DNA of 64,000 nucleotides. It comes from Rathayibacter sp. VKM Ac-2760. Its GTDB lineage: Bacteria; Actinomycetota; Actinomycetes; Actinomycetales; Microbacteriaceae. The first letter of the stretch is position 1. Each line of letters opens with the position of its first letter. Both the position numbers and the translations under genes were made by a program. Shown piece by piece: positions 33,842-42,096 of the stretch. A model generated the notes under the pieces. The model ran no database searches and was not told the DNA's origin. It worked only from the letters and a program-made list of their open reading frames with translations. The stretch covers positions 3,286,001-3,350,000 of the forward strand of contig NZ_CP047173.1 in the NCBI RefSeq assembly GCF_009834185.1, given 5' to 3'.

Positions 33842-34246
33842 TCAGGCCGGCAGGAAGCCGTCCGAGCGCAGCCCGCCGACGAACGCGGAGTAGGCCAGGG
33901 CGCCGACCAGCAGCAGGACGAGCGCGAGGTAGCCGAGCAGGAAGCCGGCGATCGCGAGTCCTCGGCCGCGCTGGCCCGAGCGGCGCGCCTGCGCGAAGCC
34001 GACGTGACCGAGCACGATCGCGGCGGGCGCGAGGCCGAGGATCCCGCAGATCAGCGCCGCGACGGCGAGACCGTTCAGCGGCGGGCGCGGCGCGGGAGCG
34101 TGGCCGAGGGCGCTGCCGTCCTCCGGCGCGGACCCGTATCCCGGCGCGTCGGCCGGTTCCGGCGACGGCGGGCCGGAGGGAGGGGCGAAGCGCGGCGGCG
34201 CGGCGGTCGGCCCGGTCGCCGGGTCGCCTGCGGTCTCGTCGGTCAC
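33842..34246 (-). CDS. DUF4190 membrane protein
   Basis: 134 residues with a Pro/Ala-rich N-terminus (~55 residues) and the DUF4190 two-helix unit around FAQARRSGQRGRGLAIAGF. GTG start behind GAGGAGGGG. Function unknown; middle of three homologues. Confidence 0.78.
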   Translation of the reverse strand: MTDETAGDPATGPTAAPPRFAPPSGPPSPEPADAPGYGSAPEDGSALGHAPAPRPPLNGLAVAALICGILGLAPAAIVLGHVGFAQARRSGQRGRGLAIAGFLLGYLALVLLLVGALAYSAFVGGLRSDGFLPA

Positions 34247-34298
34247 GTCGCCCCTCCTCGAGCTGTGGCCTCCGTCACTCGACGGAGGACGGTCCGGA

Positions 34299-34556
34299 TC
34301 AGTAGTTCGCCGTGCCCGCGATGCCTGCGAGGGAGAACAGGGTGACGAAGGCGAAGATCGAGATGATGATCGCGACGAAGCCGATCACCACGGCGGCGAT
34401 GGCGAGGCCGCGGCCGCGCTCGCCGGTCCGCTTGATCTGCGACAGCGCGATGAAGCCGAGGACGATGCCGACGATCGAGACGAAGAACGACGCGATGAAG
34501 CCGATGATCGCCAGGATGTTGTAGCGGTCGGACGCGGGCGTGTACGGAGTGGTCAT
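34299..34556 (-). CDS. Small DUF4190 membrane protein
   Basis: 85 residues: nearly only the two-helix DUF4190 unit, SQIKRTGERGRGLAIAAVVI between hydrophobic segments. AAGGGGG precedes the ATG. First and shortest of the three homologues. Confidence 0.8.
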   Translation of the reverse strand: MTTPYTPASDRYNILAIIGFIASFFVSIVGIVLGFIALSQIKRTGERGRGLAIAAVVIGFVAIIISIFAFVTLFSLAGIAGTANY

Positions 34557-34672
34557 GGCGGATCCCCCTTGATCAGGAACGAGTGAGTGCGCTCAGAGTG
34601 CCAGGGCCGTCGGAGGGCTGTCAAAAGGCTGGGCGGTGCTTGTGCCGGGGCCGGGCGCCGCGGTAGGCGGCC

Positions 34673-35737
34673 TCAGCGGACCTGGATCTCGGTCACGGGC
34701 AGCGTCGAGTCCGCGCCGAAGGAGAGACTCGACGGCGGGCGGCCCGCCTCGATCAGCTGGGCGCCGAGCGCGGCGATCATCGCGCCGTTGTCGGTGCAGA
34801 GCGAGAGCGCGGGGATGCGCAGCGCGATCCCGGCTGCTGCGCAGCGCTCCTGGGCGAGCTGCCGGACCCGCGCGTTCGCCACCACTCCCCCGCCCAGCAG
34901 CAGCCGCGGCACCCCGCGATCGACGCAGGCGGCGACCGCCTTGGTGAGCAGCACGTCGGCCACCGCCTCGCGGAAGCTCGCGGCGACGTCCGCCACCGGG
35001 ACCTCCTCGCCCGCGTCCTGCCGCTTCTCCACCCAGCGCGCGACCGCGGTCTTGAGCCCCGAGAAGGAGAAGTCGTAGCGGTGCTTCGCCAGGTCCTTGG
35101 GCAGGGTCAGGCCGTGGGGGAACCGGATCGCGCGCGGATCGCCGTCCGCCGCGACGCGGTCGATCTGCGGGCCGCCCGGGTAGGGCAGGCCGAGCACGCG
35201 GGCGACCTTGTCGAACGCCTCCCCCGCCGCGTCGTCGATCGTCTCGCCGAGCAGCTCGACGTCCGAGACCAGATCGCGCACGTGCAGGAGCGAGGTGTGC
35301 CCGCCGGAGACGAGCAGCGCGATGGTCGGCACCTCGACCGGGCTGCCGTCGCCGCCGTCGGCGCGCATCACGTCCGCACCGACGTGGCCGACGAGGTGGT
35401 TGACGGCGTAGAGCGGCTTCCCCAGCGAGACGGCGAGGGCCTTCGCGGCGCCGACGCCGACCATCAGCGCGCCGGAGAGGCCGGGCCCGCTGGTGACGGC
35501 GATCGCGTCGAGCTCCTGCAGCGAGACGCCGGCCTCGGCGAGCGCCGAGCGCAGCGTCGGCTCGAGCGCCTCGAGGTGCGCGCGGGCGGCGACCTCGGGC
35601 ACGACGCCGCCGTAGCGGGCGTGCTCCTCCATCGAGGAGGCGATGGTGTTGGCGAGCAGGGTGGTGCCGCGGACGATGCCGATCCCGGTCTCGTCGCAGC
35701 TGGTCTCGATGCCGAGGACGAGCGGGCCGGCGGTCAT
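34673..35737 (-). CDS. tsaD: tRNA N6-adenosine threonylcarbamoyltransferase TsaD
   Basis: 354 residues, Kae1/Qri7 family. Makes t6A37 in ANN-decoding tRNAs with TsaB and TsaE. Metal-binding His pair in NHLVGH (114, 118), opening GIETSCDETG, and later GGPQIDRVA and LLLGGGVVANARVR. ATG overlaps the rimI stop (ATGA), so translation is coupled. Confidence 0.97.
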   Translation of the reverse strand: MTAGPLVLGIETSCDETGIGIVRGTTLLANTIASSMEEHARYGGVVPEVAARAHLEALEPTLRSALAEAGVSLQELDAIAVTSGPGLSGALMVGVGAAKALAVSLGKPLYAVNHLVGHVGADVMRADGGDGSPVEVPTIALLVSGGHTSLLHVRDLVSDVELLGETIDDAAGEAFDKVARVLGLPYPGGPQIDRVAADGDPRAIRFPHGLTLPKDLAKHRYDFSFSGLKTAVARWVEKRQDAGEEVPVADVAASFREAVADVLLTKAVAACVDRGVPRLLLGGGVVANARVRQLAQERCAAAGIALRIPALSLCTDNGAMIAALGAQLIEAGRPPSSLSFGADSTLPVTEIQVR

Positions 35738-36207
35738 GACGACTCCTGTCGCGGGGCGGTGATCGGCGCGCGCATCACGAGCGCGTCGACGTTGTCGGGC
35801 TGGTAGTAGGCGGGGCGGACGCCGATCTCCTCGAAGCCCTCCGAGCGGTAGAGGGACTGCGCGGCCGGATTGTCGGCGCGCACCTCGAGGAAGACCTCGC
35901 GGGCGCCGCGCTCGGCCGCGGTCGCGACGAGGGCGCGCAGCAGCCGGCGGCCGAGGCCCGCGCGGCGAGCGGAGGCGACCACCGCGATCGTCTGCACATC
36001 GCCCTCGTGCGCGCCGGGCGGGCAGAGCAGTCCGGCGTAGCCGACGAGCTCGCCCGCGTCCTCGGCGACGAGGTAGCGGGTGTGGCGGCTCCGGATCTCC
36101 TCGCGCATCATCGTGCGCGACCAGGCGTCCGAGGTGAACTCCGACTCCTCGATCGCCATGATCGCGTCGAGATCGGCGACCGTCGCCTCGCGGAGCTCGG
36201 CGCTCAC
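35734..36207 (-). CDS. rimI: Ribosomal protein S18-alanine N-acetyltransferase RimI
   Basis: 157-residue GNAT acetyltransferase. CoA-binding motif VVASARRAGLGRRLLRAL and the C-terminal YRSEGFEEIGVRPAYYQ are typical of RimI. GTG start overlaps the tsaB stop by 4 bp; standard tsaB-rimI-tsaD order. Confidence 0.92.
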   Translation of the reverse strand: MSAELREATVADLDAIMAIEESEFTSDAWSRTMMREEIRSRHTRYLVAEDAGELVGYAGLLCPPGAHEGDVQTIAVVASARRAGLGRRLLRALVATAAERGAREVFLEVRADNPAAQSLYRSEGFEEIGVRPAYYQPDNVDALVMRAPITAPRQESS

Positions 36208-36824
36208 GCGGTGACCCGCTTCGGGCCGGCCGAGAGCGTGACGTCGGGCGAGCGGAGGTAGAGCGGCTCGTCGGCCGCGGGGGCGCGACCGGCCGCGCGG
36301 GTGCGGGCGGCGACCACGCCGAGCTGAGCCGCGGAGACCGACTCGGCCTCGAGGCGGGGCAGCTCGGGGAAGGGCAGCGCGGGCGGCTTGTCGAGGCCGG
36401 GGCCCGCGGTGCGGACGGGGACGCCCTGCTCGTCGAGGCCGGCGTAGGCGCTCCAGTACAGCTCGCGGCGGCGCGCGTCGGTGACGACGAGGAAGCCGTC
36501 GGGGCGGCCGTGGCGCAGGGCGCCGAGGGCGACCGCGTCGTGCGAGACGACGGGGAGGGTGGGCACGCCGCGACCGAAGGCGAAGGCGCGGGCGGCGGCG
36601 ATGCCGACCCGCAGGCCGGTGAAGGGGCCGGGGCCCATGCCCACGGCGACGGCCTCGATCGCGTCCGGGCCGATGCCGGCCGCCTCGAGCGCCTCCTGGA
36701 TCAGCCGGCCGACGACCTCGGCGTGTCGCATCGTGTCCGTCTCGGTGCACTCGGCGCGCACCTCGCCGTCCGCGTCGACGACGGCGACGGAGGTTCCGGA
36801 CGAGGTGTCGATCGCGAGCAGCAC
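36204..36824 (-). CDS. tsaB: t6A biosynthesis protein TsaB
   Basis: 206 residues, inactive Kae1-like partner of TsaD; opens LLAIDTSSGTSVAVVDADG, with GMGPGPFTGLRVGIAAARAF. GTG start 6 nt after TACCCT (36831-36836), so probably leaderless. Usually co-transcribed after tsaE; here a repeat region separates them. Confidence 0.94.
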   Translation of the reverse strand: MLLAIDTSSGTSVAVVDADGEVRAECTETDTMRHAEVVGRLIQEALEAAGIGPDAIEAVAVGMGPGPFTGLRVGIAAARAFAFGRGVPTLPVVSHDAVALGALRHGRPDGFLVVTDARRRELYWSAYAGLDEQGVPVRTAGPGLDKPPALPFPELPRLEAESVSAAQLGVVAARTRAAGRAPAADEPLYLRSPDVTLSAGPKRVTA

Positions 36825-36830
36825 CCGTCC

Positions 36831-36836
36831 AGGGTA
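36831..36836 (-). promoter_or_regulatory. -10 box for leaderless tsaB-rimI-tsaD mRNA
   Basis: TACCCT, 6 nt before GTG at 36824. Confidence 0.45.
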
Positions 36837-36891
36837 CCCGCGGGCGGGCGCACGGCCGCGGGGAGCGAGACCCCACCCGCTCGAGCACGCC

Positions 36892-36999
36892 GGATCCCGA
36901 GACGCCCTCTCCGAGGGCTGCTCGATCAGCAGGCAGACCCTGCTGGATCAGCAGGCAGACCCTGCTGGTCGAGCAGCCGCGCAGCGGCGTATCGAGACC
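36892..36999. repeat. Dispersed BIME-like repeat, copy 3, with 22-bp tandem duplication
   Basis: Inverted unit at 36892-36932 and direct unit 36962-36999, degenerate compared with copies 1 and 2. Between them a 22-bp word is perfectly duplicated (36924-36945 and 36946-36967). Fills the gap between tsaE and tsaB. Confidence 0.75.
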
Positions 37000-37016
37000 C
37001 GCCGTCAGCAGAGCGC

Positions 37017-37544
37017 TCAGCGCCAGCGCGTCCCGCGGAAGCGCACCGTGCGCGGCTCGATCGGCTCCTCGCCCTCGGGAGTGTCGGAGCCGCCGGTCGG
37101 CCGCTCGAGCACGACGTCGAGCCACGACTCCGCGACGCCGTCGAGCAGCCCGGCGCCCCACTCCACCACCACGACCGAGTGCTCGAGGTCGAGGTCGAGG
37201 TCGTCCAGCTCCACCGCCGAGCCGACGCGGTAGGCGTCGACGTGCACGAGCGGCGGACCGCCGTGCAGCGGCGGGTGCGTGCGCGCGATCACGAAGGTCG
37301 GGCTCGTCACCGGCCCGCGGACGCCGAGGCCGTCGCCGAGCCCGCGGGTGAAGGTCGTCTTGCCCGCGCCGAGCGGCCCGGTCAGGACGAGCAGGTCGCC
37401 GGCGCGGAGCACGCGGCCGAGGGAGCGGCCGAGCTCCTCCATCGCCTCCGGGTCCGCGACCTCGACGGTGCGATCGCCGAACCGGTCGCGCTCGGGCTCG
37501 TCGCGCTCGGGCTCGTGGCGCTCAGGCTCGTCGCGCTCAGGCAC
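37017..37544 (-). CDS. tsaE: t6A biosynthesis ATPase TsaE
   Basis: 175 residues. P-loop GPLGAGKTTFTRGL and SPTFVIART plus HVDAYR are the family motifs; ATPase that drives TsaBD turnover. The N-terminus is a repeat of PERDE/PERHE pentads encoded by a 15-bp tandem repeat. GTG start overlaps the alr stop by 8 bp. Confidence 0.93.
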   Translation of the reverse strand: MPERDEPERHEPERDEPERDRFGDRTVEVADPEAMEELGRSLGRVLRAGDLLVLTGPLGAGKTTFTRGLGDGLGVRGPVTSPTFVIARTHPPLHGGPPLVHVDAYRVGSAVELDDLDLDLEHSVVVVEWGAGLLDGVAESWLDVVLERPTGGSDTPEGEEPIEPRTVRFRGTRWR

Positions 37545-38682
37545 GCGCGCCCCCCGCCGGTCCGCCGACCGCGCGGCGCGGCACGCGGTGCCCGATCCGG
37601 GTGACGAGCTCGTAGTTGATCGTCCCGCACCAGCGCGCCCACTCGTCGACGGAGGGCACGCCGGTGGTCGGGTCGCCCCAGAGCGTCACCGCATCGCCGA
37701 CCGCGACCGGGGCGTCGCCGACGTCGACCACGAACTGGTCCATCGCGACCCGCCCGGCGATGCGGTGCCGGCGCCCGCTGATCGACACCTCGGCGACACC
37801 GGAGGCCGCGCGCGGGATCCCGTCGGCGTAGCCGAACGGCACCAGCGCGAGCGTCGTCTCCGCGTCGGTGCGGTGCGCGTAGTCGTAGCTGACCCCCGTG
37901 CCCGTCGGCACCCGGCGGACTCCGGCGACGCGCCCCTGCAGGGTCATCGCCGGCACGAGGCCGAGCCCGAGCGAGGTCTCGTCGTCGAACGGCGACAGCC
38001 CGTAGACCCCGATGCCGGTGCGCACCATGCCGAGGCGCGTCTCCGGGAGCCGCAGCGCGGCGGCCGTCGCGGCGAGATGCACGAGCGGCGCCGGCGCCCC
38101 GTGCGCCCGCAGCACGCCCTCGGCGCGGCCGAGCAGGGCCAGCTGCTCCAGATCGTCCTCGCGGGAGGTGTTGGAGAGGTGCGAGAACAGGCCGGTGAGC
38201 GCGAGCGACCCGTGCGCGACGTGCCGGGCGAGCGCCTCCGCGAGGAGCGGCCACTCCGCCTCCGCGGCGCCGTTGCGGCTCAGACCGGTGTCGACCTTGA
38301 CCTGCACGGCCCCGCGGACCCCGCGGTCCTCGGCGGCCTGGGCGAGCCGGTCGAGCTGCGCGGCGGAGGAGACCGCCACGTCGATCCCGTGCTCGAGCGC
38401 GGTGTCGAAGTCCTGCTCGGGGTCGTGCAGCCAGCAGAGCACGGGGGCGAGGATCCCGGCCTCGCGGAGCGCGACCGCCTCGTCGAGATCGGCGGTGCCG
38501 AGGGCGTCCGCCCCGCCGGCGAGCGCCGCCTGGGCGACGGGCAGCGCGCCGTGACCGTACGCGTTCGCCTTGACGACCGCCATCAGCCGAGGGGCACCGG
38601 TCAGCGCGCGCAGCCGCTCCACGTTCGCGACGACGGCGTCGAGGTCGATCAGTGCCTCGCGGTAGCCCAGCGGCGCGATCAC
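37537..38682 (-). CDS. alr: Alanine racemase
   Basis: 381 residues, fold-type III PLP enzyme making D-alanine for peptidoglycan. PLP lysine K38 in VVKANAYGHG; catalytic Tyr in GVSYDYAHRT near 270. Start overlaps the acpS stop by 4 bp. Operon glmS-acpS-alr-tsaE. Confidence 0.96.
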   Translation of the reverse strand: MIAPLGYREALIDLDAVVANVERLRALTGAPRLMAVVKANAYGHGALPVAQAALAGGADALGTADLDEAVALREAGILAPVLCWLHDPEQDFDTALEHGIDVAVSSAAQLDRLAQAAEDRGVRGAVQVKVDTGLSRNGAAEAEWPLLAEALARHVAHGSLALTGLFSHLSNTSREDDLEQLALLGRAEGVLRAHGAPAPLVHLAATAAALRLPETRLGMVRTGIGVYGLSPFDDETSLGLGLVPAMTLQGRVAGVRRVPTGTGVSYDYAHRTDAETTLALVPFGYADGIPRAASGVAEVSISGRRHRIAGRVAMDQFVVDVGDAPVAVGDAVTLWGDPTTGVPSVDEWARWCGTINYELVTRIGHRVPRRAVGGPAGGARA

Positions 38683-39029
38683 GACTCGGCCACCACGAAC
38701 GCGCAGGCGACGCCGGCGTCGTGGGTCATCGAGACGTGCACGCGCGCGATGCCCCGGGCCTCGGCGGCCGCGCGGGCCGCGCCGTGCAGGGCGAACGAGG
38801 GGTTCCCGTGCTCGTCGCGCTCGACGACCATGTCGTGCCAGCGCGCGCCGGCGGAGTCGCCGAGCGCCTTGATCAGCGCCTCCTTGGCCGCGAACCGGCC
38901 GGCCAGCGACGCGATCGGCAGGTCCCGTTCGCTCTCGGCGAACAGCCGCGCCCGGAGTCGCGGGGTGCGGCTGATCGCCCGCTCGAAGCGGGCGAGGTCC
39001 ACCACGTCCACGCCGATCCCCACGATCAC
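38679..39029 (-). CDS. acpS: Holo-[acyl-carrier-protein] synthase
   Basis: 116 residues, full length. Mg-binding Asp in GVDVVDLARFERAI and Glu in RFAAKEALIKAL. Transfers 4'-phosphopantetheine from CoA to ACP; the CoA source enzyme coaA is divergent nearby. 7 nt after glmS. Confidence 0.95.
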   Translation of the reverse strand: MIVGIGVDVVDLARFERAISRTPRLRARLFAESERDLPIASLAGRFAAKEALIKALGDSAGARWHDMVVERDEHGNPSFALHGAARAAAEARGIARVHVSMTHDAGVACAFVVAES

Positions 39030-39036
39030 GGCAGGG

Positions 39037-40884
39037 TCACTCGACCGTGACCGACTTGGCGAGATTGCGCGGCTGGTCGACGTCCAGGCCCTTGGCGGCG
39101 GCGAGCTCCATCGCGAACATCTGCAGCGGCGTCACGGCGAGCAGCGGCTCGAACAGCGGGTCGGCGAGCGGGATCGGCACGACCTCGTCGGCGATCTGGA
39201 TGGCGGCGGTGTCGCCCTGCTCCGCGATCGCGATGACCCGGGCGCCGCGCGCCTTGATCTCCTGGATGTTCGAGATCACCTTGCGCTGCAGCTCGTAGGA
39301 CTCGCTCGGGCTCGGCACGATCACGAAGACGACCTGGCCCGGCTCGATCAGCGCGATCGGCCCGTGCTTGAGCTCGCCCGCGGCGAAGCCCTCGGCGTGG
39401 ATGTAGGCGAGCTCCTTGAGCTTCAGCGCGCCCTCGAGGGCGACCGGGTAGCCCACGTGGCGGCCGAGGAAGAGCACCGCGCGGGTGTCCGCCATCCAGC
39501 CGGCGAGCTGCGCGATGTCGTCGGAGGCGTCGAGCACCCGGGAGAGCTTCTCCGGGATCGCCGCGAGCTGCGCCGCCTGCGAGGCGATCAGCTCGGCGGA
39601 GGCGGCGCCGCGCACCGTGGCCAGGTGCAGGCCGAAGAGGTAGAGCGCCGCGATCTGCGCGACGAACGCCTTCGTCGAGGCGACCGCCACCTCGGGGCCG
39701 GCGTGGGTGTAGAGCACCGCGTCCGATTCGCGCGGGATGGTCGCACCCTGGGTGTTGCAGACCGAGAGCGTCTTGGCGCCCTTCTCCCGGGCGTACTTGA
39801 CCGCCATCAGCGTGTCCATGGTCTCGCCGGACTGGCTGATCGAGACGACGAGCGTGCGCGGGGTCAGCACCGGATCGCGGTAGCGGAACTCGTGGCTCAG
39901 CTCGACCTCGACGGGCACGCGCGCCCACTTCTCGATCGCGTACTTGGCGACCATGCCCGAGTAGGCGGCGGTGCCGCAGGCGATGACGGTGATCCGGTCG
40001 ATGTCGCGGAGCACCTCGCCGAGCGGGTCCAGCTCGGGCAGCACGACCGTGCCGTCGTGCAGGCGGCCGAGGAGGGTGTTCGCGACGGCCTCGGGGCCCT
40101 CGCTGATCTCCTTGGCCATGAAGCTCGACCAGCCGCCCTTCTCGGAGGCGGAGGCGTCCCAGGCGATCTCGAACGGCTCGGTCTCGACCGGCGCACCGAA
40201 GAAGTCGGTGACGGTGACGGCGTCGGGGGTGATCGTGACGATCTGGTCCTGCCCGATCGCGACCGCGCGACGGGTGAACTCGACGAACGCCGCGACGTCC
40301 GAGCCGAGGAAGTTCTCGCCGTCGCCCAGGCCGATCACGAGCGGCGAGTTGCGGCGGGCGCCGACGACGACGCCGGGCTGGTCCTGGTGCAGCGCGAGGA
40401 GGGTGAAGGCGCCCTCGAGCCGCGCGACGACGGCCTGGAAGGCGAGCACGAGGTCACCCGTGCGGCGGTGCTCGCGCGCGATCAGGTGCGCGGCGACCTC
40501 GGTGTCGGTCTCGCTCTCGAAGACGGCGCCCTCGGCGAGGAGCTCCTCCTTCAGCGGCTGGAAGTTCTCGATGATGCCGTTGTGGATGACGGCGAGTCTC
40601 CCGCCGTCGGCGAGGTGCGGGTGCGCGTTGCGGTCGGTCGGGCCGCCGTGCGTCGCCCAGCGGGTGTGCCCGATGCCGGTCGTGCTCGACGAGAGGGGAT
40701 GCGCCTCGAGATCGTCGACCAGGACGCTGAGCTTGCCGGAGCGCTTGCGGCTGTCGATCCGGCCGTCGGCGTCGATGACGGCCACTCCGGCGGAGTCGTA
40801 CCCGCGGTACTCCAGTCGCTTCAGGCCCCCGAGCAGGACGGGCAGGCTGTCGCGCGCGCCGACGTATCCAACGATTCCACACAT
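39037..40884 (-). CDS. glmS: Glucosamine-6-phosphate synthase (isomerising)
   Basis: 615 residues. N-terminal glutamine amidotransferase with Cys2 (MCGIVGYVGA) and two C-terminal SIS domains (SQSGETMDTL). Makes GlcN-6-P for UDP-GlcNAc; the next step enzyme GlmM is at 42-43.4 kb. ATG lies 7 nt after TAGGAT, so there is no leader and hence no glmS ribozyme. Confidence 0.97.
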   Translation of the reverse strand: MCGIVGYVGARDSLPVLLGGLKRLEYRGYDSAGVAVIDADGRIDSRKRSGKLSVLVDDLEAHPLSSSTTGIGHTRWATHGGPTDRNAHPHLADGGRLAVIHNGIIENFQPLKEELLAEGAVFESETDTEVAAHLIAREHRRTGDLVLAFQAVVARLEGAFTLLALHQDQPGVVVGARRNSPLVIGLGDGENFLGSDVAAFVEFTRRAVAIGQDQIVTITPDAVTVTDFFGAPVETEPFEIAWDASASEKGGWSSFMAKEISEGPEAVANTLLGRLHDGTVVLPELDPLGEVLRDIDRITVIACGTAAYSGMVAKYAIEKWARVPVEVELSHEFRYRDPVLTPRTLVVSISQSGETMDTLMAVKYAREKGAKTLSVCNTQGATIPRESDAVLYTHAGPEVAVASTKAFVAQIAALYLFGLHLATVRGAASAELIASQAAQLAAIPEKLSRVLDASDDIAQLAGWMADTRAVLFLGRHVGYPVALEGALKLKELAYIHAEGFAAGELKHGPIALIEPGQVVFVIVPSPSESYELQRKVISNIQEIKARGARVIAIAEQGDTAAIQIADEVVPIPLADPLFEPLLAVTPLQMFAMELAAAKGLDVDQPRNLAKSVTVE

Positions 40885-40891
40885 GCGCTCG

Positions 40892-40897
40892 ATCCTA
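40892..40897 (-). promoter_or_regulatory. -10 box for leaderless glmS operon
   Basis: TAGGAT, 7 nt before ATG at 40884. Confidence 0.6.
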
Positions 40898-40948
40898 ATC
40901 GCGCGCGGGGGCGCTCCCGCGGCGACGGAGCCGACCCGGCGCGGCCGC

Positions 40949-40954
40949 TAGGAT
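40949..40954 (+). promoter_or_regulatory. -10 box for leaderless coaA
   Basis: TAGGAT, 7 nt before ATG at 40962; divergent to the glmS box 52 bp away. Confidence 0.6.
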
Positions 40955-40961
40955 CGTGCAG

Positions 40962-41918
40962 ATGTCGTCGACTGCTCGCGAGCCCGGGCGCGAGGCGCAC
41001 CCCTCTCCGTTCGTCGAGATCGTGCGCTCCGACTGGGCCGAGCTGGCGCGGAGCACCGAGCTGCCGCTGACCGAGACCGAGGTCGTGCAGCTGCGCGGAC
41101 TGGGCGATCGCCTCAGCCTCGCCGAGGTCGCCGAGGTCTACCTGCCGCTCTCCCGCCTGCTGACCCTCTACGCCGGCGGCGCGCGCCAGCTGCATCGGGC
41201 GACGAGCACCTTCCTCGGCGAGCGCTCGCAGCCCACCCCGTTCGTGATCGGCGTCGCCGGCTCGGTCGCCGTCGGCAAGTCGACCATCGCGCGACTGCTC
41301 CGCGAGCTGCTCGCCCGCTGGGACGACACTCCGCGCGTCGAGCTGGTGACCACCGACGGCTTCCTGCTGCCCAACGCCGAGCTCGAGCGCCGCGGGCTGA
41401 TGAGCCGCAAGGGCTTCCCGGAGTCGTACGACCGCCGCGCGCTGCTGCGCTTCGTCTCGGAGGTGAAGGGCGGGGCCGCCGAGGTGCGGGCGCCGTTCTA
41501 CTCGCACCTCTCCTACGACATCGTCCGCGACGCGGAGATCGTCGTCCGCCGCCCGGACGTGCTCATCGTCGAGGGACTGAACGTGCTGCAGCCGCCGGTG
41601 CCCGGCACCGGGCTCGCCGTCAGCGACCTGTTCGACTTCACCGTCTACGTCGACGCGCGCACGAGCGACATCGCCCGCTGGTACGAGGAGCGCTTCCTCG
41701 CCCTGCAGCAGGGCGCGTTCGCGAGCCCGAACTCGTACTTCCACCGCTACGCGTCGCTGACCCCGGACGAGGCGCGCGCCCGCGCCCGCAGCATCTGGTC
41801 CTCCATCAACGAGCCGAACCTGGTGCAGAACGTCCGGCCGACGCGCTCGCGCGCGAGCCTGGTCCTGCGCAAGCAGGCCGACCACACCGTCTCCTCGGTG
41901 CTCCTCCGCAAGATCTGA
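40962..41918 (+). CDS. coaA: Pantothenate kinase type I
   Basis: 318 residues. P-loop GVAGSVAVGKSTIARLL near residue 95-110, TTDGFLLPN, MSRKGFPESYD, and FYSHLSYDIV; first step of CoA synthesis. The ATG at 40962 is preferred over the GTG 6 nt upstream because the -10 box predicts transcription starting at about 40961. Confidence 0.96.
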   Translation: MSSTAREPGREAHPSPFVEIVRSDWAELARSTELPLTETEVVQLRGLGDRLSLAEVAEVYLPLSRLLTLYAGGARQLHRATSTFLGERSQPTPFVIGVAGSVAVGKSTIARLLRELLARWDDTPRVELVTTDGFLLPNAELERRGLMSRKGFPESYDRRALLRFVSEVKGGAAEVRAPFYSHLSYDIVRDAEIVVRRPDVLIVEGLNVLQPPVPGTGLAVSDLFDFTVYVDARTSDIARWYEERFLALQQGAFASPNSYFHRYASLTPDEARARARSIWSSINEPNLVQNVRPTRSRASLVLRKQADHTVSSVLLRKI

Positions 41919-41937
41919 CGCGGAGTCGCCGGCGGTC

Positions 41938-41959
41938 GACCCGCTGACGACAGCGGGTC
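41938..41959 (+). terminator. coaA terminator hairpin
   Basis: Perfect GACCCGCTG-ACGA-CAGCGGGTC hairpin 20 nt after the coaA stop, running into repeat copy 4. Confidence 0.6.
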
Positions 41960-42073
41960 TCGATACGCGCCTCCGGCGCTACTCGACCAGCATGGAAGGC
42001 GCCGACCTTCACCCGGTGAGCGGGCGCCGTTCATGCTGATCGAGTAGCCCGCGGAGCGGGCGTATCGAGATCC
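41956..42073. repeat. Dispersed BIME-like repeat, copy 4
   Basis: Inverted unit 41956-41992 and direct unit 42034-42073, head to head across a 41-bp spacer, between converging coaA and glmM. The direct unit contains GCCCGCGGAGCGGGC flanked by TCGA ends. Confidence 0.85.
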
Positions 42074-42096
42074 ACCCGGCTCAGCGGGTGAGGCCG

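Noticed and set aside
40885..40961. glmS ribozyme or other riboswitch upstream of glmS
   Set aside because: Only 77 bp to the divergent gene and a -10 box 7 nt from the ATG leave no leader.
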